Source: Bacteroidales bacterium UBA6828 (GTDB lineage: Bacteria > Bacteroidota > Bacteroidia > Bacteroidales > Paludibacteraceae). From it: a DNA stretch of 12,808 bases. Made by a program: the position numbers and the translations under genes. Where the stretch lies: NCBI GenBank assembly GCA_002452095.1, contig DKEG01000003.1:1-12808 (forward strand). Reading direction: 5' to 3'. Position 1 is the first letter of the stretch, and every line of letters starts with the position of its first letter. Under the pieces are notes generated by a model. That model was not told the origin of the DNA, did not search any database, and saw nothing but the letters and a program-made list of their open reading frames with translations. Shown here one piece after another: positions 6,880 through 12,808 of this stretch.

Positions 6880-8028
6880 ATGCCATCAAGCAACTTTATC
6901 GACTACGTAAAAATCTACTGCCGCTCGGGTAAGGGCGGTGCGGGAAGTATGCACTTTCACCGCGCGAAGTATCTGCCGAAAGGCGGACCGGACGGCGGAG
7001 ACGGCGGGAGAGGGGGTGATATAATCCTGAAAGGAAACCGCAACCTGTGGACGCTGTTGCACTTGAAGTATCAGAAGCATGTGATGGCAACCGACGGCGG
7101 AAAGGGCGGCGACAGTCGCTCTTTCGGCAAGGATGGTGAGGACAAAATTATCGAAGTACCCTGCGGAACGGTGGTTTATGACGGCGATACGGGTGAGTAT
7201 ATATGCGAGGTGAAAGAGCATAACGAGCGCGTGGTGCTGCTGAAGGGCGGTCGCGGCGGCTTAGGCAACTGGCATTTCCGCACGGCTACCAATCAGGCAC
7301 CCCGCTACGCACAACCCGGCGAGCCTGCAATAGAGCGCAATGTGATTCTACAACTGAAAGTGCTTGCCGATGTAGGTCTGGTGGGTTTCCCGAATGCGGG
7401 CAAGTCCACGCTGCTGAGTGTGATGTCGGCAGCCAAACCCGAGATTGCAGACTATCCGTTTACCACGCTGACACCCCAGTTGGGAATCGTATCATACCGC
7501 GACGGACAATCGTTCTGTATGGCGGATATACCCGGTATCATTGAGGGCGCATCGGAGGGCAAGGGGCTTGGGCTGCGTTTTCTGCGGCACATCGAACGCA
7601 ATGCGGTGCTGCTGTTTATGGTGCCTGCCACGACGGAGGATATTGAGGCGGAATACAACATCCTGCTCAGCGAGTTGGAAAAATACAACCCGCAGTTGCT
7701 GACCAAGGCACGCATATTGGCTATCAGCAAATGCGACATCGGTGAGAAGCCTGATACGCAAGCCCTTTCGGGAAAATTAGGCATACCCGTGGTAGCGATT
7801 TCGTCGGTGAGCGGATTAGGTATCAGCGAACTGAAGGATATGCTCTGGGCGGAACTGAACAAGGAGCAGAACCAAGTGATTGAGATTTCACACTCGCCGA
7901 TAGATGTGAAGGTGGTAGAGAAAGGCGAACAACCGCAAGAAGAAGACGAACCGAAGACGATCTACCTGAACGAAGTGGAGGAAGAATGGGATTTGAACAA
8001 GTATAAGGGCATCGGTTGGGACGAATAG
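6880..8028 (+). CDS. obg: Obg-family GTPase (ObgE/CgtA)
   Basis: Ribosome-associated GTPase acting in late 50S assembly and in growth and stress control. Residues 1-160 are the glycine-rich Obg fold (GKGGAGSMHFHRAK, GGPDGGDGGRGGDI, GGRGGLGN). The G domain follows: G1 GFPNAGKST (169-177), G2 FTTL (194-197), G3 DIPG (216-219), G4 SKCD (283-286), G5 SSVSG (308-312). G4 has Ser in place of the usual Asn of NKxD, which I recall as common in this phylum. The C-terminal 50 residues are acidic (EEDEP, NEVEEEWDL), like the variable tail of this family. Length of 382 residues is normal. ATG at 6880 has no clear Shine-Dalgarno. It may be co-transcribed with adk, but the 188-bp gap packed with inverted repeats makes some separate control possible. 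Confidence 0.97.
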   Translation: MPSSNFIDYVKIYCRSGKGGAGSMHFHRAKYLPKGGPDGGDGGRGGDIILKGNRNLWTLLHLKYQKHVMATDGGKGGDSRSFGKDGEDKIIEVPCGTVVYDGDTGEYICEVKEHNERVVLLKGGRGGLGNWHFRTATNQAPRYAQPGEPAIERNVILQLKVLADVGLVGFPNAGKSTLLSVMSAAKPEIADYPFTTLTPQLGIVSYRDGQSFCMADIPGIIEGASEGKGLGLRFLRHIERNAVLLFMVPATTEDIEAEYNILLSELEKYNPQLLTKARILAISKCDIGEKPDTQALSGKLGIPVVAISSVSGLGISELKDMLWAELNKEQNQVIEISHSPIDVKVVEKGEQPQEEDEPKTIYLNEVEEEWDLNKYKGIGWDE

Positions 8029-8072
8029 AGACCGCTTGCTTTGATATAAGTTCAATAGAAAACTCCTTTGCT

Positions 8073-8105
8073 CTTGCGGGCAAGAAATCTAAATAAATAT
8101 TTTTG
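8073..8105 (+). promoter_or_regulatory. Candidate promoter of the ClC gene
   Basis: CTTG at 8073-8076, a 21-nt spacer and TATTTTTG at 8098-8105 fit the Bacteroidetes promoter pattern. The -33 box lies inside the small inverted repeat CTTGC-GG-GCAAG (8073-8084). The predicted transcript begins near 8112, about 80 nt before the start codon. Confidence 0.45.
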
Positions 8106-8190
8106 GGGGAAATAGTCCTAAATTGCTGTAAATCTTATTTGCCTACGGTGGGAGGGGGATGATAGTATCAGAGAGATTTGTAGATGTCAG

Positions 8191-9960
8191 ATGAGTACAT
8201 ACGATCGGATCATAGAATGGCGGGAGCGCCACATAAGCGAGAAGCAGTTGGTATTGCTTCTCAGTTTCTTTGTAGGCTGTTTCTCTGCTTTGGCAGCGAT
8301 TATTCTGAAGACCTTTATCCACTTCATACAATGGTTTATCGAGGAGCACCTGATTGCCGGTGAACACACGTGGTGGTATCTGATCTGCCCGATGATAGGT
8401 ATCACTCTGTCGGCGTTGTTTGTGCGCTACATTGTAAAAGACGACATCTCGCATGGTATCACAAAGATACTATACGCCATCTCGCAACGCAAATCGATCA
8501 TCAAAGCCCACAACATATGGACATCGATTGTGGGGTCGGGACTGACTATCGGTTTCGGCGGCTCGGTCGGCGCGGAGGCGCCGATTGTGCTGACAGGTGC
8601 CGCCATAGGGTCGAACCTCGCCAAGGCGTTCCGCTTGGAGCAAAAGACTATGATGCTGATGATCGGCTGCGGTGCAGCCGGGGCGATAGGCGGGATATTC
8701 AAAGCCCCTATTGCGGGGTTGGTCTTTACGTTGGAAGTGCTGATGATGGATCTGACGATGGCATCGGTGGCACCTCTGCTGATTTCGTCGGTAACGGCAA
8801 CCGCTATCTCATATATTGCGACCGGTTCGACGCCGATGTTCCCGCTGAATACCTACGAGGCGTTCCATATATTGAACATTCCGTGGTATCTGATCTTGGG
8901 TATTGCGTGCGGATTGGTATCGCTCTATTTCACACGCGGAATGAACCGTATGGAGCAATGGATGAAGCACAAAGTGCAGAATTTCTGGCTGAAGATTGCG
9001 GTAGGCGGTATTACGCTGGGTGTGCTGATATTTCTTTTTCCGCCACTATATGGCGAGGGTTACGGTGTGATCACCAAACTGATCAACGGCGACTCGCTGT
9101 CGGCATTGGAGAATAGCCCATTTGCCCGTTTAGGCACAGCGACATGGGTGGTTGTGGGGTATTTTGTGCTGGTTATTGCCTTTAAGATTGTGGCATCGGT
9201 GGCAACCAACGGCGGTGGCGGTGTGGGCGGTATCTTTGCACCCTCGTTGTTTATGGGGTCGCTGGTGGGCTTTGTTACGGCGCGGCTGCTGAACCTGATC
9301 GGACTGGGTGTACCCGAGACTAATTTTGCATTGGTAGGAATGTCAGGACTAATGTCCGGCGTTATGCATGCGCCGCTGACAGGTATATTCCTGATAGCCG
9401 AACTGACAGGCGGGTATCACCTGTTTATGCCGCTGATGATTGTGTCGGTGGTGTCGTACCTGACGATCAAACTCTTTGAACCACACAGTCTGTATGCTAT
9501 GCGTTTGGCACAGAAAGGCGAACTGCTGACGCACAACAAAGACCGTAATGTACTGACACTATTAAAGATGGAGAATGTGTTGGAGACCGATCTGACCACC
9601 GTATTCCCCGAGATGACGCTGGGCGAGTTGGTGAAAGTAATTGCTGACAGCCACCGGAACATTTTCCCCGTGATAGACCACGAAGGGCACCTGAAAGGCG
9701 TGCTACTGCTGGATGAGGTGCGCAATATCATGTTCCAACCGCGCCTGTACAAACGCTTTACGGTGGGGCAACTAATGACCTCGCCGGAGGCGATACTGAC
9801 GTTTGATATGCCAATGGAGAAAGTGATGGAGACGTTTGAGGACACGGGGGCTTGGAATCTGCCTGTGGTGGACAGCGAGCGGCGTTACCTCGGTTTTGTT
9901 TCCAAATCAAAGATATTCAACTCGTACAGGCACGTATTAGTGCATTTCTCGGAAGAATAG
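8191..9960 (+). CDS. ClC-family chloride channel or antiporter with C-terminal CBS pair
   Basis: A 589-residue inner-membrane protein that should move anions, chloride most likely, either passively or in exchange for protons. About residues 20-435 are the ClC core with many hydrophobic helices. Family motifs appear in order. S-H-G-I (87-90) stands where GSGIP is found in E. coli ClcA. GAEAP (127-131) has the gating glutamate E129 in the place of GREGP. GGIFAPS (346-352) and the helix-N region GLMSGVMHAPLTG follow. The soluble tail carries two CBS domains (about 465-515 and 528-580), which in relatives bind nucleotides and tune transport. The SHG and GAEAP changes mark a divergent subfamily whose ion selectivity cannot be read from sequence. 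The start at 8191 is the first ATG in frame; an ATG at 8184 is out of frame. It follows obg after 162 bp and ends before a bidirectional terminator. Confidence 0.93.
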   Translation: MSTYDRIIEWRERHISEKQLVLLLSFFVGCFSALAAIILKTFIHFIQWFIEEHLIAGEHTWWYLICPMIGITLSALFVRYIVKDDISHGITKILYAISQRKSIIKAHNIWTSIVGSGLTIGFGGSVGAEAPIVLTGAAIGSNLAKAFRLEQKTMMLMIGCGAAGAIGGIFKAPIAGLVFTLEVLMMDLTMASVAPLLISSVTATAISYIATGSTPMFPLNTYEAFHILNIPWYLILGIACGLVSLYFTRGMNRMEQWMKHKVQNFWLKIAVGGITLGVLIFLFPPLYGEGYGVITKLINGDSLSALENSPFARLGTATWVVVGYFVLVIAFKIVASVATNGGGGVGGIFAPSLFMGSLVGFVTARLLNLIGLGVPETNFALVGMSGLMSGVMHAPLTGIFLIAELTGGYHLFMPLMIVSVVSYLTIKLFEPHSLYAMRLAQKGELLTHNKDRNVLTLLKMENVLETDLTTVFPEMTLGELVKVIADSHRNIFPVIDHEGHLKGVLLLDEVRNIMFQPRLYKRFTVGQLMTSPEAILTFDMPMEKVMETFEDTGAWNLPVVDSERRYLGFVSKSKIFNSYRHVLVHFSEE

Positions 9961-10027
9961 AGAACATAAGAGGGTATCTAACAAGCCTAAAAGACACCGA
10001 AAAAACAAACAAGTCTGACGACTTGAC

Positions 10028-10046
10028 CGCGGACGAGGCGTCCGCG
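10028..10046. repeat. REP-like GC-rich hairpin after the ClC gene
   Basis: CGCGGACG (10028-10035) and CGTCCGCG (10039-10046) form a perfect 8-bp stem with the 3-nt loop AGG. There is no T tract, and a proper terminator follows 41 bp later. It has the same plan (8-bp GC-rich stem, 3-nt purine loop, GTCC-like bases after) as the hairpin at 6812-6830. Confidence 0.65.
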
Positions 10047-10087
10047 TCCTCGACCATACAATATAATTTTTACGAAAAACGACATCG

Positions 10088-10124
10088 AAAAGAGACTGCC
10101 TATACTTGTCAGGCAGTCTCTTTT
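10088..10124. terminator. Bidirectional terminator between ClC and rluD
   Basis: AAAAGAGACTGCCT (10088-10101) and AGGCAGTCTCTTTT (10111-10124) pair perfectly over 14 bp around a 9-nt loop. T runs flank both strands, which suits ending ClC from the left and the PASTA-rluD operon from the right. It starts 127 bp after the ClC stop and ends 5 bp before the rluD stop codon. Confidence 0.92.
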
Positions 10125-10129
10125 ATTTT

Positions 10130-11194
10130 TCAGCATAGGGTGTTCGGTTCGTAATGACGCCATTTATCGATGAGGGCGGTCATATCTTCAGGCCATTGGC
10201 TGTCGAAGAACATCCGTTCACCGGTACGCGGGTGGGTAAAGCCGAGGGTTTTGGCATGCAACACCTGTCGCGGACAGAGCGAGAAACAATTCTGTATATA
10301 CTGGCGATACTTCTGCGTGCGCAAACCTTTGAGAATCTCCATTCCCCCATATTTCTCGTCGGCAAACAGCGGATGCCCGATGTATTTCATGTGAACACGG
10401 ATCTGGTGAGTGCGTCCGGTCTCAAGGCGACACTCGACCAGCGTAACATAAGGATAGCGCTCCAAGACCCGCCAGTGGGTAACTGCCTCTTTGGCATTGG
10501 GGTTCTCCTCCAAATCCCATACCCTATATATAGTGCGGTCGCGATTATCGCGTGCCAACGCCCCGACAACAGTGCCGCTATCCTCCGCAAACGTTCCCCA
10601 CACGAGGGCATTGTATGTACGCTCGGTCGTGTGGTCGAAGAACTGGCGTGCAAGGTTGGCTTTTGCCTCCGGAGTCTTGGCAATAAGGAGCAACCCGCTG
10701 GTATCCTTGTCGATACGATGCACCAGACCGATGCCCGGGTCGTTGATATCAAGCGCCTGTGTATGGCGTGCCTTGCTCTGTTCCCGGAAATAGAATGCAA
10801 GCGCATTGAGCAGAGTATGCTCGTAGTTACCGTGTCCCGGATGGACGACCAGCCCTGCGGGCTTATTGATCACCAGAACATCATCGTCCTCGTACACCAC
10901 GTTGAGGGGGATATTCTCCGGATAGACAGTATAGTCGTGCGGCTCATGGTCGAGCAAAACCTGAACAATATCCAACGGTTTGACCTTATGGTTGGAGGCA
11001 ACGGCTTTGCCATTGACCCACACATTGCCTGCATCCGCTGCATTCTGTATGTGGTTGCGCGAGGTACCCGCCATGTGTTCGCTCAGGTACTTGTCCACCC
11101 TCTGTGGGGTCTGCCCCTTGTCCACCTGACAGCGCCAACGCTCAAAAACCTCCTCTTCGTCTTCAGGAGAAACGGTATATAGTTCCTCTGCCAT
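10130..11194 (-). CDS. rluD: RluA/RluD-family 23S rRNA pseudouridine synthase
   Basis: Converts specific uridines of 23S rRNA to pseudouridine. Residues about 28-80 form the S4 RNA-binding domain (VDKYLSEHM...SRNHIQNAADAGNVWVNGKAV). The catalytic domain follows, with the family motif GLVHRIDKDTSGLLLIAKT (156-174) holding the catalytic aspartate D162, and later LETGRTHQIRVHMKYIGHPL. Its 354 residues are slightly longer than E. coli RluD (326), with an acidic N-terminal extension (MAEELYTVSPEDEEEVFE). The S4 domain points to the RluC/RluD class; the symbol rluD is by similarity, and the exact target uridines are not certain. It is the second gene of an operon, starting 21 bp after the PASTA gene stop. 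Confidence 0.93.
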   Translation of the reverse strand: MAEELYTVSPEDEEEVFERWRCQVDKGQTPQRVDKYLSEHMAGTSRNHIQNAADAGNVWVNGKAVASNHKVKPLDIVQVLLDHEPHDYTVYPENIPLNVVYEDDDVLVINKPAGLVVHPGHGNYEHTLLNALAFYFREQSKARHTQALDINDPGIGLVHRIDKDTSGLLLIAKTPEAKANLARQFFDHTTERTYNALVWGTFAEDSGTVVGALARDNRDRTIYRVWDLEENPNAKEAVTHWRVLERYPYVTLVECRLETGRTHQIRVHMKYIGHPLFADEKYGGMEILKGLRTQKYRQYIQNCFSLCPRQVLHAKTLGFTHPRTGERMFFDSQWPEDMTALIDKWRHYEPNTLC

Positions 11195-11215
11195 ATATCT
11201 ATAGAAACCAACTGA

Positions 11216-12037
11216 TCAGAAGAAATCCTCCTCGCTCTCCTGCCCCTGTGTAGTAAGGGCTTTCTCCACATTGGCAGAGAGTTTCAAGTTCACCATAGAG
11301 CCTTCCAACAACTGTTCTCCGGCAGCGGGTGTCTGGAGATAGACTACCTTTTCCCCTGCAGTCTCAGCGTCCTGTGTATCATATTCAACCACTCCCACTG
11401 TAAGCCGTTGGGAGAGTAGCAGTGAACGGGCATTGGTCAAAGTCAGTCCCACTACATTGGGTACAGATACCATTTCCGTACCTTTTCCAAAGCCGATCAC
11501 CAACGTTACCATACTGCCCTCGTCAATACGCTCGCCGGGTTGCAAAGTACGCCCGTTCTGCTTAACCTCCAGCACCAGGTCTTTGTATTCCGACGGCTCG
11601 TATTCATATTGGTCGCTCACATTGATTCCAACAGAACGGAGTGTGGCCTCCGCTTGACGATAACTCATATCGTGCAAATCGGGAACGGGAACCTGTCGCT
11701 TGCAGCGTGCATTAACCACCACATAGAGGGTTCTGTTTTTCTTGGCGTGGCTATTGGCAGGCGGAACCTGCTCCACAATGGTACCGAGTGGAACCATGTT
11801 CGAGAAAGTGGAGTCGGTTACCTGCAGTTCCATCCCCACAGCCATTACTTGTGGTTGTGCTTCCTCGATATACATCCCGACTACATTTGGCACCTCAATT
11901 TCCACCCCGTGTTCCGTATAGTGGCGCAGCCAAAAATAGAGACCGGTTAGGAGAATAACTACTATCAAAATGGCTAATAGTATGTTTTTTAAGACGAAAA
12001 TAGTCGATTTTGATGTAAAAAATCTCTTAATATCCAT
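11216..12037 (-). CDS. PASTA-domain single-pass membrane protein
   Basis: A 273-residue protein with a short cytoplasmic N-terminus (MDIKRFFTSK), one transmembrane helix (about 17-37) and a periplasmic part of three PASTA domains (about 44-110, 114-183, 189-256), each starting with a V-P-[DN]-[VL]-type motif (VPNVVGM, VPDLHDM, VPNVVGL). An acidic tail follows (GQESEEDFF). PASTA domains of kinases and penicillin-binding proteins sense or bind peptidoglycan, but no kinase or transpeptidase domain is present here, so it is a stand-alone PASTA protein, a type I know from Bacteroidota next to rluA-like genes and often ddl. A role at the cell wall is inferred. ATG at 12037 lies about 20 nt after the -7 box at 12065-12058, so the leader is short. 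First gene of the operon with the pseudouridine synthase. Confidence 0.9.
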   Translation of the reverse strand: MDIKRFFTSKSTIFVLKNILLAILIVVILLTGLYFWLRHYTEHGVEIEVPNVVGMYIEEAQPQVMAVGMELQVTDSTFSNMVPLGTIVEQVPPANSHAKKNRTLYVVVNARCKRQVPVPDLHDMSYRQAEATLRSVGINVSDQYEYEPSEYKDLVLEVKQNGRTLQPGERIDEGSMVTLVIGFGKGTEMVSVPNVVGLTLTNARSLLLSQRLTVGVVEYDTQDAETAGEKVVYLQTPAAGEQLLEGSMVNLKLSANVEKALTTQGQESEEDFF

Positions 12038-12057
12038 AAAATATGATGATTATTGTG

Positions 12058-12089
12058 CAAAATTACATTTTTTTTTGGATATATGCAAA
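12058..12089 (-). promoter_or_regulatory. Promoter of the PASTA-rluD operon
   Basis: On the minus strand TTTG (12089-12086), a 20-nt spacer and TAATTTTG (12065-12058) match the Bacteroidetes promoter consensus in full. The start of transcription should be near 12051, giving a leader of about 15 nt. It overlaps the divergent lipoprotein promoter. Confidence 0.7.
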
Positions 12090-12105
12090 AAACGTACTAA
12101 TTTTG
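12074..12105 (+). promoter_or_regulatory. Promoter of the small lipoprotein gene
   Basis: TTTG (12074-12077), a 20-nt spacer and TAATTTTG (12098-12105) match the consensus in full. Transcription should begin near 12112, about 47 nt before the start codon. The two -7 boxes and flanking bases (TGCAAAATTA 12056-12065, TAATTTTGCA 12098-12107) form a perfect 10-bp inverted repeat, so the divergent promoters are nearly mirror images and share the same 48 bp. Confidence 0.75.
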
Positions 12106-12158
12106 CACCCGATTTCCGAAATAACTCGGAGGTCTAACTTATTTAATGCATTAAGGTT

Positions 12159-12365
12159 ATGAAGAAAGTTCTTCTTATCGCTGCTGTTGCGCTGTGCGCA
12201 ATGAGTTGCGGCAACAAAAACGCTAAATGCGAAAAAGGGTCCTGCTGCGATTCTGCCGCTCCTGCTACTGTTACTGAGGAAGTAGTTGTAGTAGAGAAGG
12301 ATACCGCTGCTGCTGATAGCGCAGTTGTTGTTGAGGAAGTTGTAGAAGAGACAGTTGCTGAGTAA
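12159..12365 (+). CDS. Small acidic lipoprotein, function unknown
   Basis: A 68-residue protein that I do not recognise by name. It begins with a lipoprotein signal peptide (MKKVLLIAAVALCAMSC), with the lipobox cysteine C17, so the mature protein would be about 52 residues tethered to a membrane. After GNKNAKCEKGSCCDS, which adds three cysteines, it turns into an acidic low-complexity stretch rich in Ala, Val, Glu and Asp (about 33-68), including runs such as EEVVVVE and VVVEEVVEE. No domain is visible. It is monocistronic, with a full-consensus promoter and a strong terminator, so it may be well expressed. ATG at 12159 has no clear Shine-Dalgarno, only TTAAGGTT just upstream. It stands between the PASTA-rluD operon and an insertion sequence. 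An envelope role is likely but unproven. Confidence 0.75.
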   Translation: MKKVLLIAAVALCAMSCGNKNAKCEKGSCCDSAAPATVTEEVVVVEKDTAAADSAVVVEEVVEETVAE

Positions 12366-12389
12366 TTCGGTTTGTCTTAAAGTACAACG

Positions 12390-12425
12390 ACAAAAGGCTG
12401 TTGACACAAGTCAGCGGCCTTTTGT
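12390..12425 (+). terminator. Terminator of the small lipoprotein gene
   Basis: Arms 12390-12405 and 12410-12425 pair over 16 positions with two G-U pairs around a 4-nt ACAA loop. The right arm holds the GC core and TTTT (CGGCCTTTTGT). It begins 24 bp after the stop codon. Confidence 0.88.
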
Positions 12426-12808
12426 GTGTATATACACCTAATCAATAGTTCGTTAAAAATTAGATAACCAATAGTGCTTAAATAGTCGTTTTAAGCCCAT
12501 ATAGCATAAGTTCTTTGACATAGTGTTCTTTTAGCCTTTGATTTTTGTTGATGTTCGGTATTCGCCCGAACATTGACAAAAATCGTTCAATCATCATCGT
12601 GTTGTGTATCAGTGACTTAAAGTCGGCGATTGACAGATTGAGATTTTGTCTCCTGCAAACCTCTTTCGCTACATTGACAGCAGATAATGACAGGTTGAAA
12701 GCAAAATCCAATGCCTTTTCATCACGGGCTTGGCAGTGCGTCAATCCTGTAAATTGTTTTGCGTCCCGAAAGAGAAATTCAATCTGAAAGCGCGGGCGAT
12801 AGACCTTG
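12426..12808 (-). mobile_element. End of an IS4-family insertion sequence, incomplete
   Basis: The element carrying the transposase runs off the right edge. Its inner end must lie between the lipoprotein terminator (ends 12425) and the transposase stop (12478). The tip cannot be fixed because the other terminal inverted repeat is outside the window. A 12-bp palindrome, GTGTATATACAC (12426-12437), stands in this gap and might be target sequence or part of the end. The left bound given is the outermost possible. Confidence 0.6.
12478..12808 (-). CDS. IS4-family transposase, C-terminal part (cut by window edge)
   Basis: The minus-strand frame is open from the window edge to the TAA at 12480-12478, giving about 109 residues of a DDE transposase C-terminus; the start lies beyond the window. 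The first residues read KVYRPRFQIEFLFRDAK and fit the IS4-family signature Y-x2-R-x3-E-x6-K exactly: Y at 12801-12799, R at 12792-12790, E at 12780-12778, K at 12759-12757. The E is the third acidic catalytic residue. After it come GLTHCQARDEKALDF and a helical tail ending YGLKTTI. In IS4-type enzymes this region completes the RNase H-like catalytic fold. No frameshift or stop interrupts the part seen. Whether the element is intact depends on sequence to the right. A TTG at 12744 opens a shorter frame but is not the start, since the signature lies upstream of it. Confidence 0.88.
   Translation of the reverse strand, partial: KVYRPRFQIEFLFRDAKQFTGLTHCQARDEKALDFAFNLSLSAVNVAKEVCRRQNLNLSIADFKSLIHNTMMIERFLSMFGRIPNINKNQRLKEHYVKELMLYGLKTTI

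Noticed and set aside
10154..11182. Plus-strand frame of 342 codons opposite the pseudouridine synthase
   Set aside because: It is antisense over almost all of a gene with intact S4 and catalytic motifs; the product matches no family and its start lies inside the 3' end of that gene.
12545..12787. Plus-strand frame of 80 codons at the right edge
   Set aside because: It is antisense to the transposase part carrying the full IS4 signature.

Overview
The window looks like chromosomal DNA from a member of the Bacteroidales (Bacteroidota). Four things suggest this. Promoters fit the Bacteroidetes pattern TTTG-N19-21-TANNTTTG rather than the sigma-70 pattern, and Shine-Dalgarno sequences are mostly weak or absent. 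The HU protein is of the Bacteroides type, with an I-N-P arm tip. The adk-obg and PASTA-rluD pairs are familiar in this phylum. A large secreted beta-rich protein ends in a short tail like those of Bacteroidales surface and type IX secretion proteins. Genus cannot be fixed from the sequence alone.

Layout. 1-431 holds no gene: it contains a terminator for an off-window gene, a good Bacteroidetes promoter (97-128) and an array of 23-bp repeats in two clusters (187-233 and 313-400). This leads into a 1383-residue secreted multidomain protein (432-4583, +). A strong bidirectional hairpin (4597-4646) separates it from a convergent rhomboid-family protease (4701-5465, -). Then come an HU-type nucleoid protein (5683-5946, +) with its own promoter, a 16-bp perfect palindrome in its leader and a terminator; adenylate kinase (6119-6691, +); the Obg GTPase (6880-8028, +); and a ClC-type anion channel or transporter with a CBS pair (8191-9960, +). 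A second bidirectional hairpin (10088-10124), sharing its core with the first, divides ClC from the convergent operon of a PASTA-domain membrane protein and an RluA/RluD-family pseudouridine synthase (12037 down to 10130, -). A compact, nearly symmetric divergent promoter (12058-12105) serves that operon and a 68-residue acidic lipoprotein (12159-12365, +). The right edge cuts an IS4-family transposase gene on the minus strand (12478-12808).

Most of the window is housekeeping: ribosome and nucleotide maintenance (Obg, RluD, Adk), nucleoid structure (HU) and envelope functions (rhomboid, ClC, PASTA, lipoprotein). The accessory parts are the giant surface protein with its repeat-laden leader and the insertion sequence at the right edge. 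I do not see a recognisable new multi-gene system. The most unusual items are regulatory or repeat structures: the 23-bp array, the symmetric divergent promoter, the hup leader palindrome, the paired hairpins and two REP-like GC-rich palindromes in an otherwise AT-leaning intergenic background.
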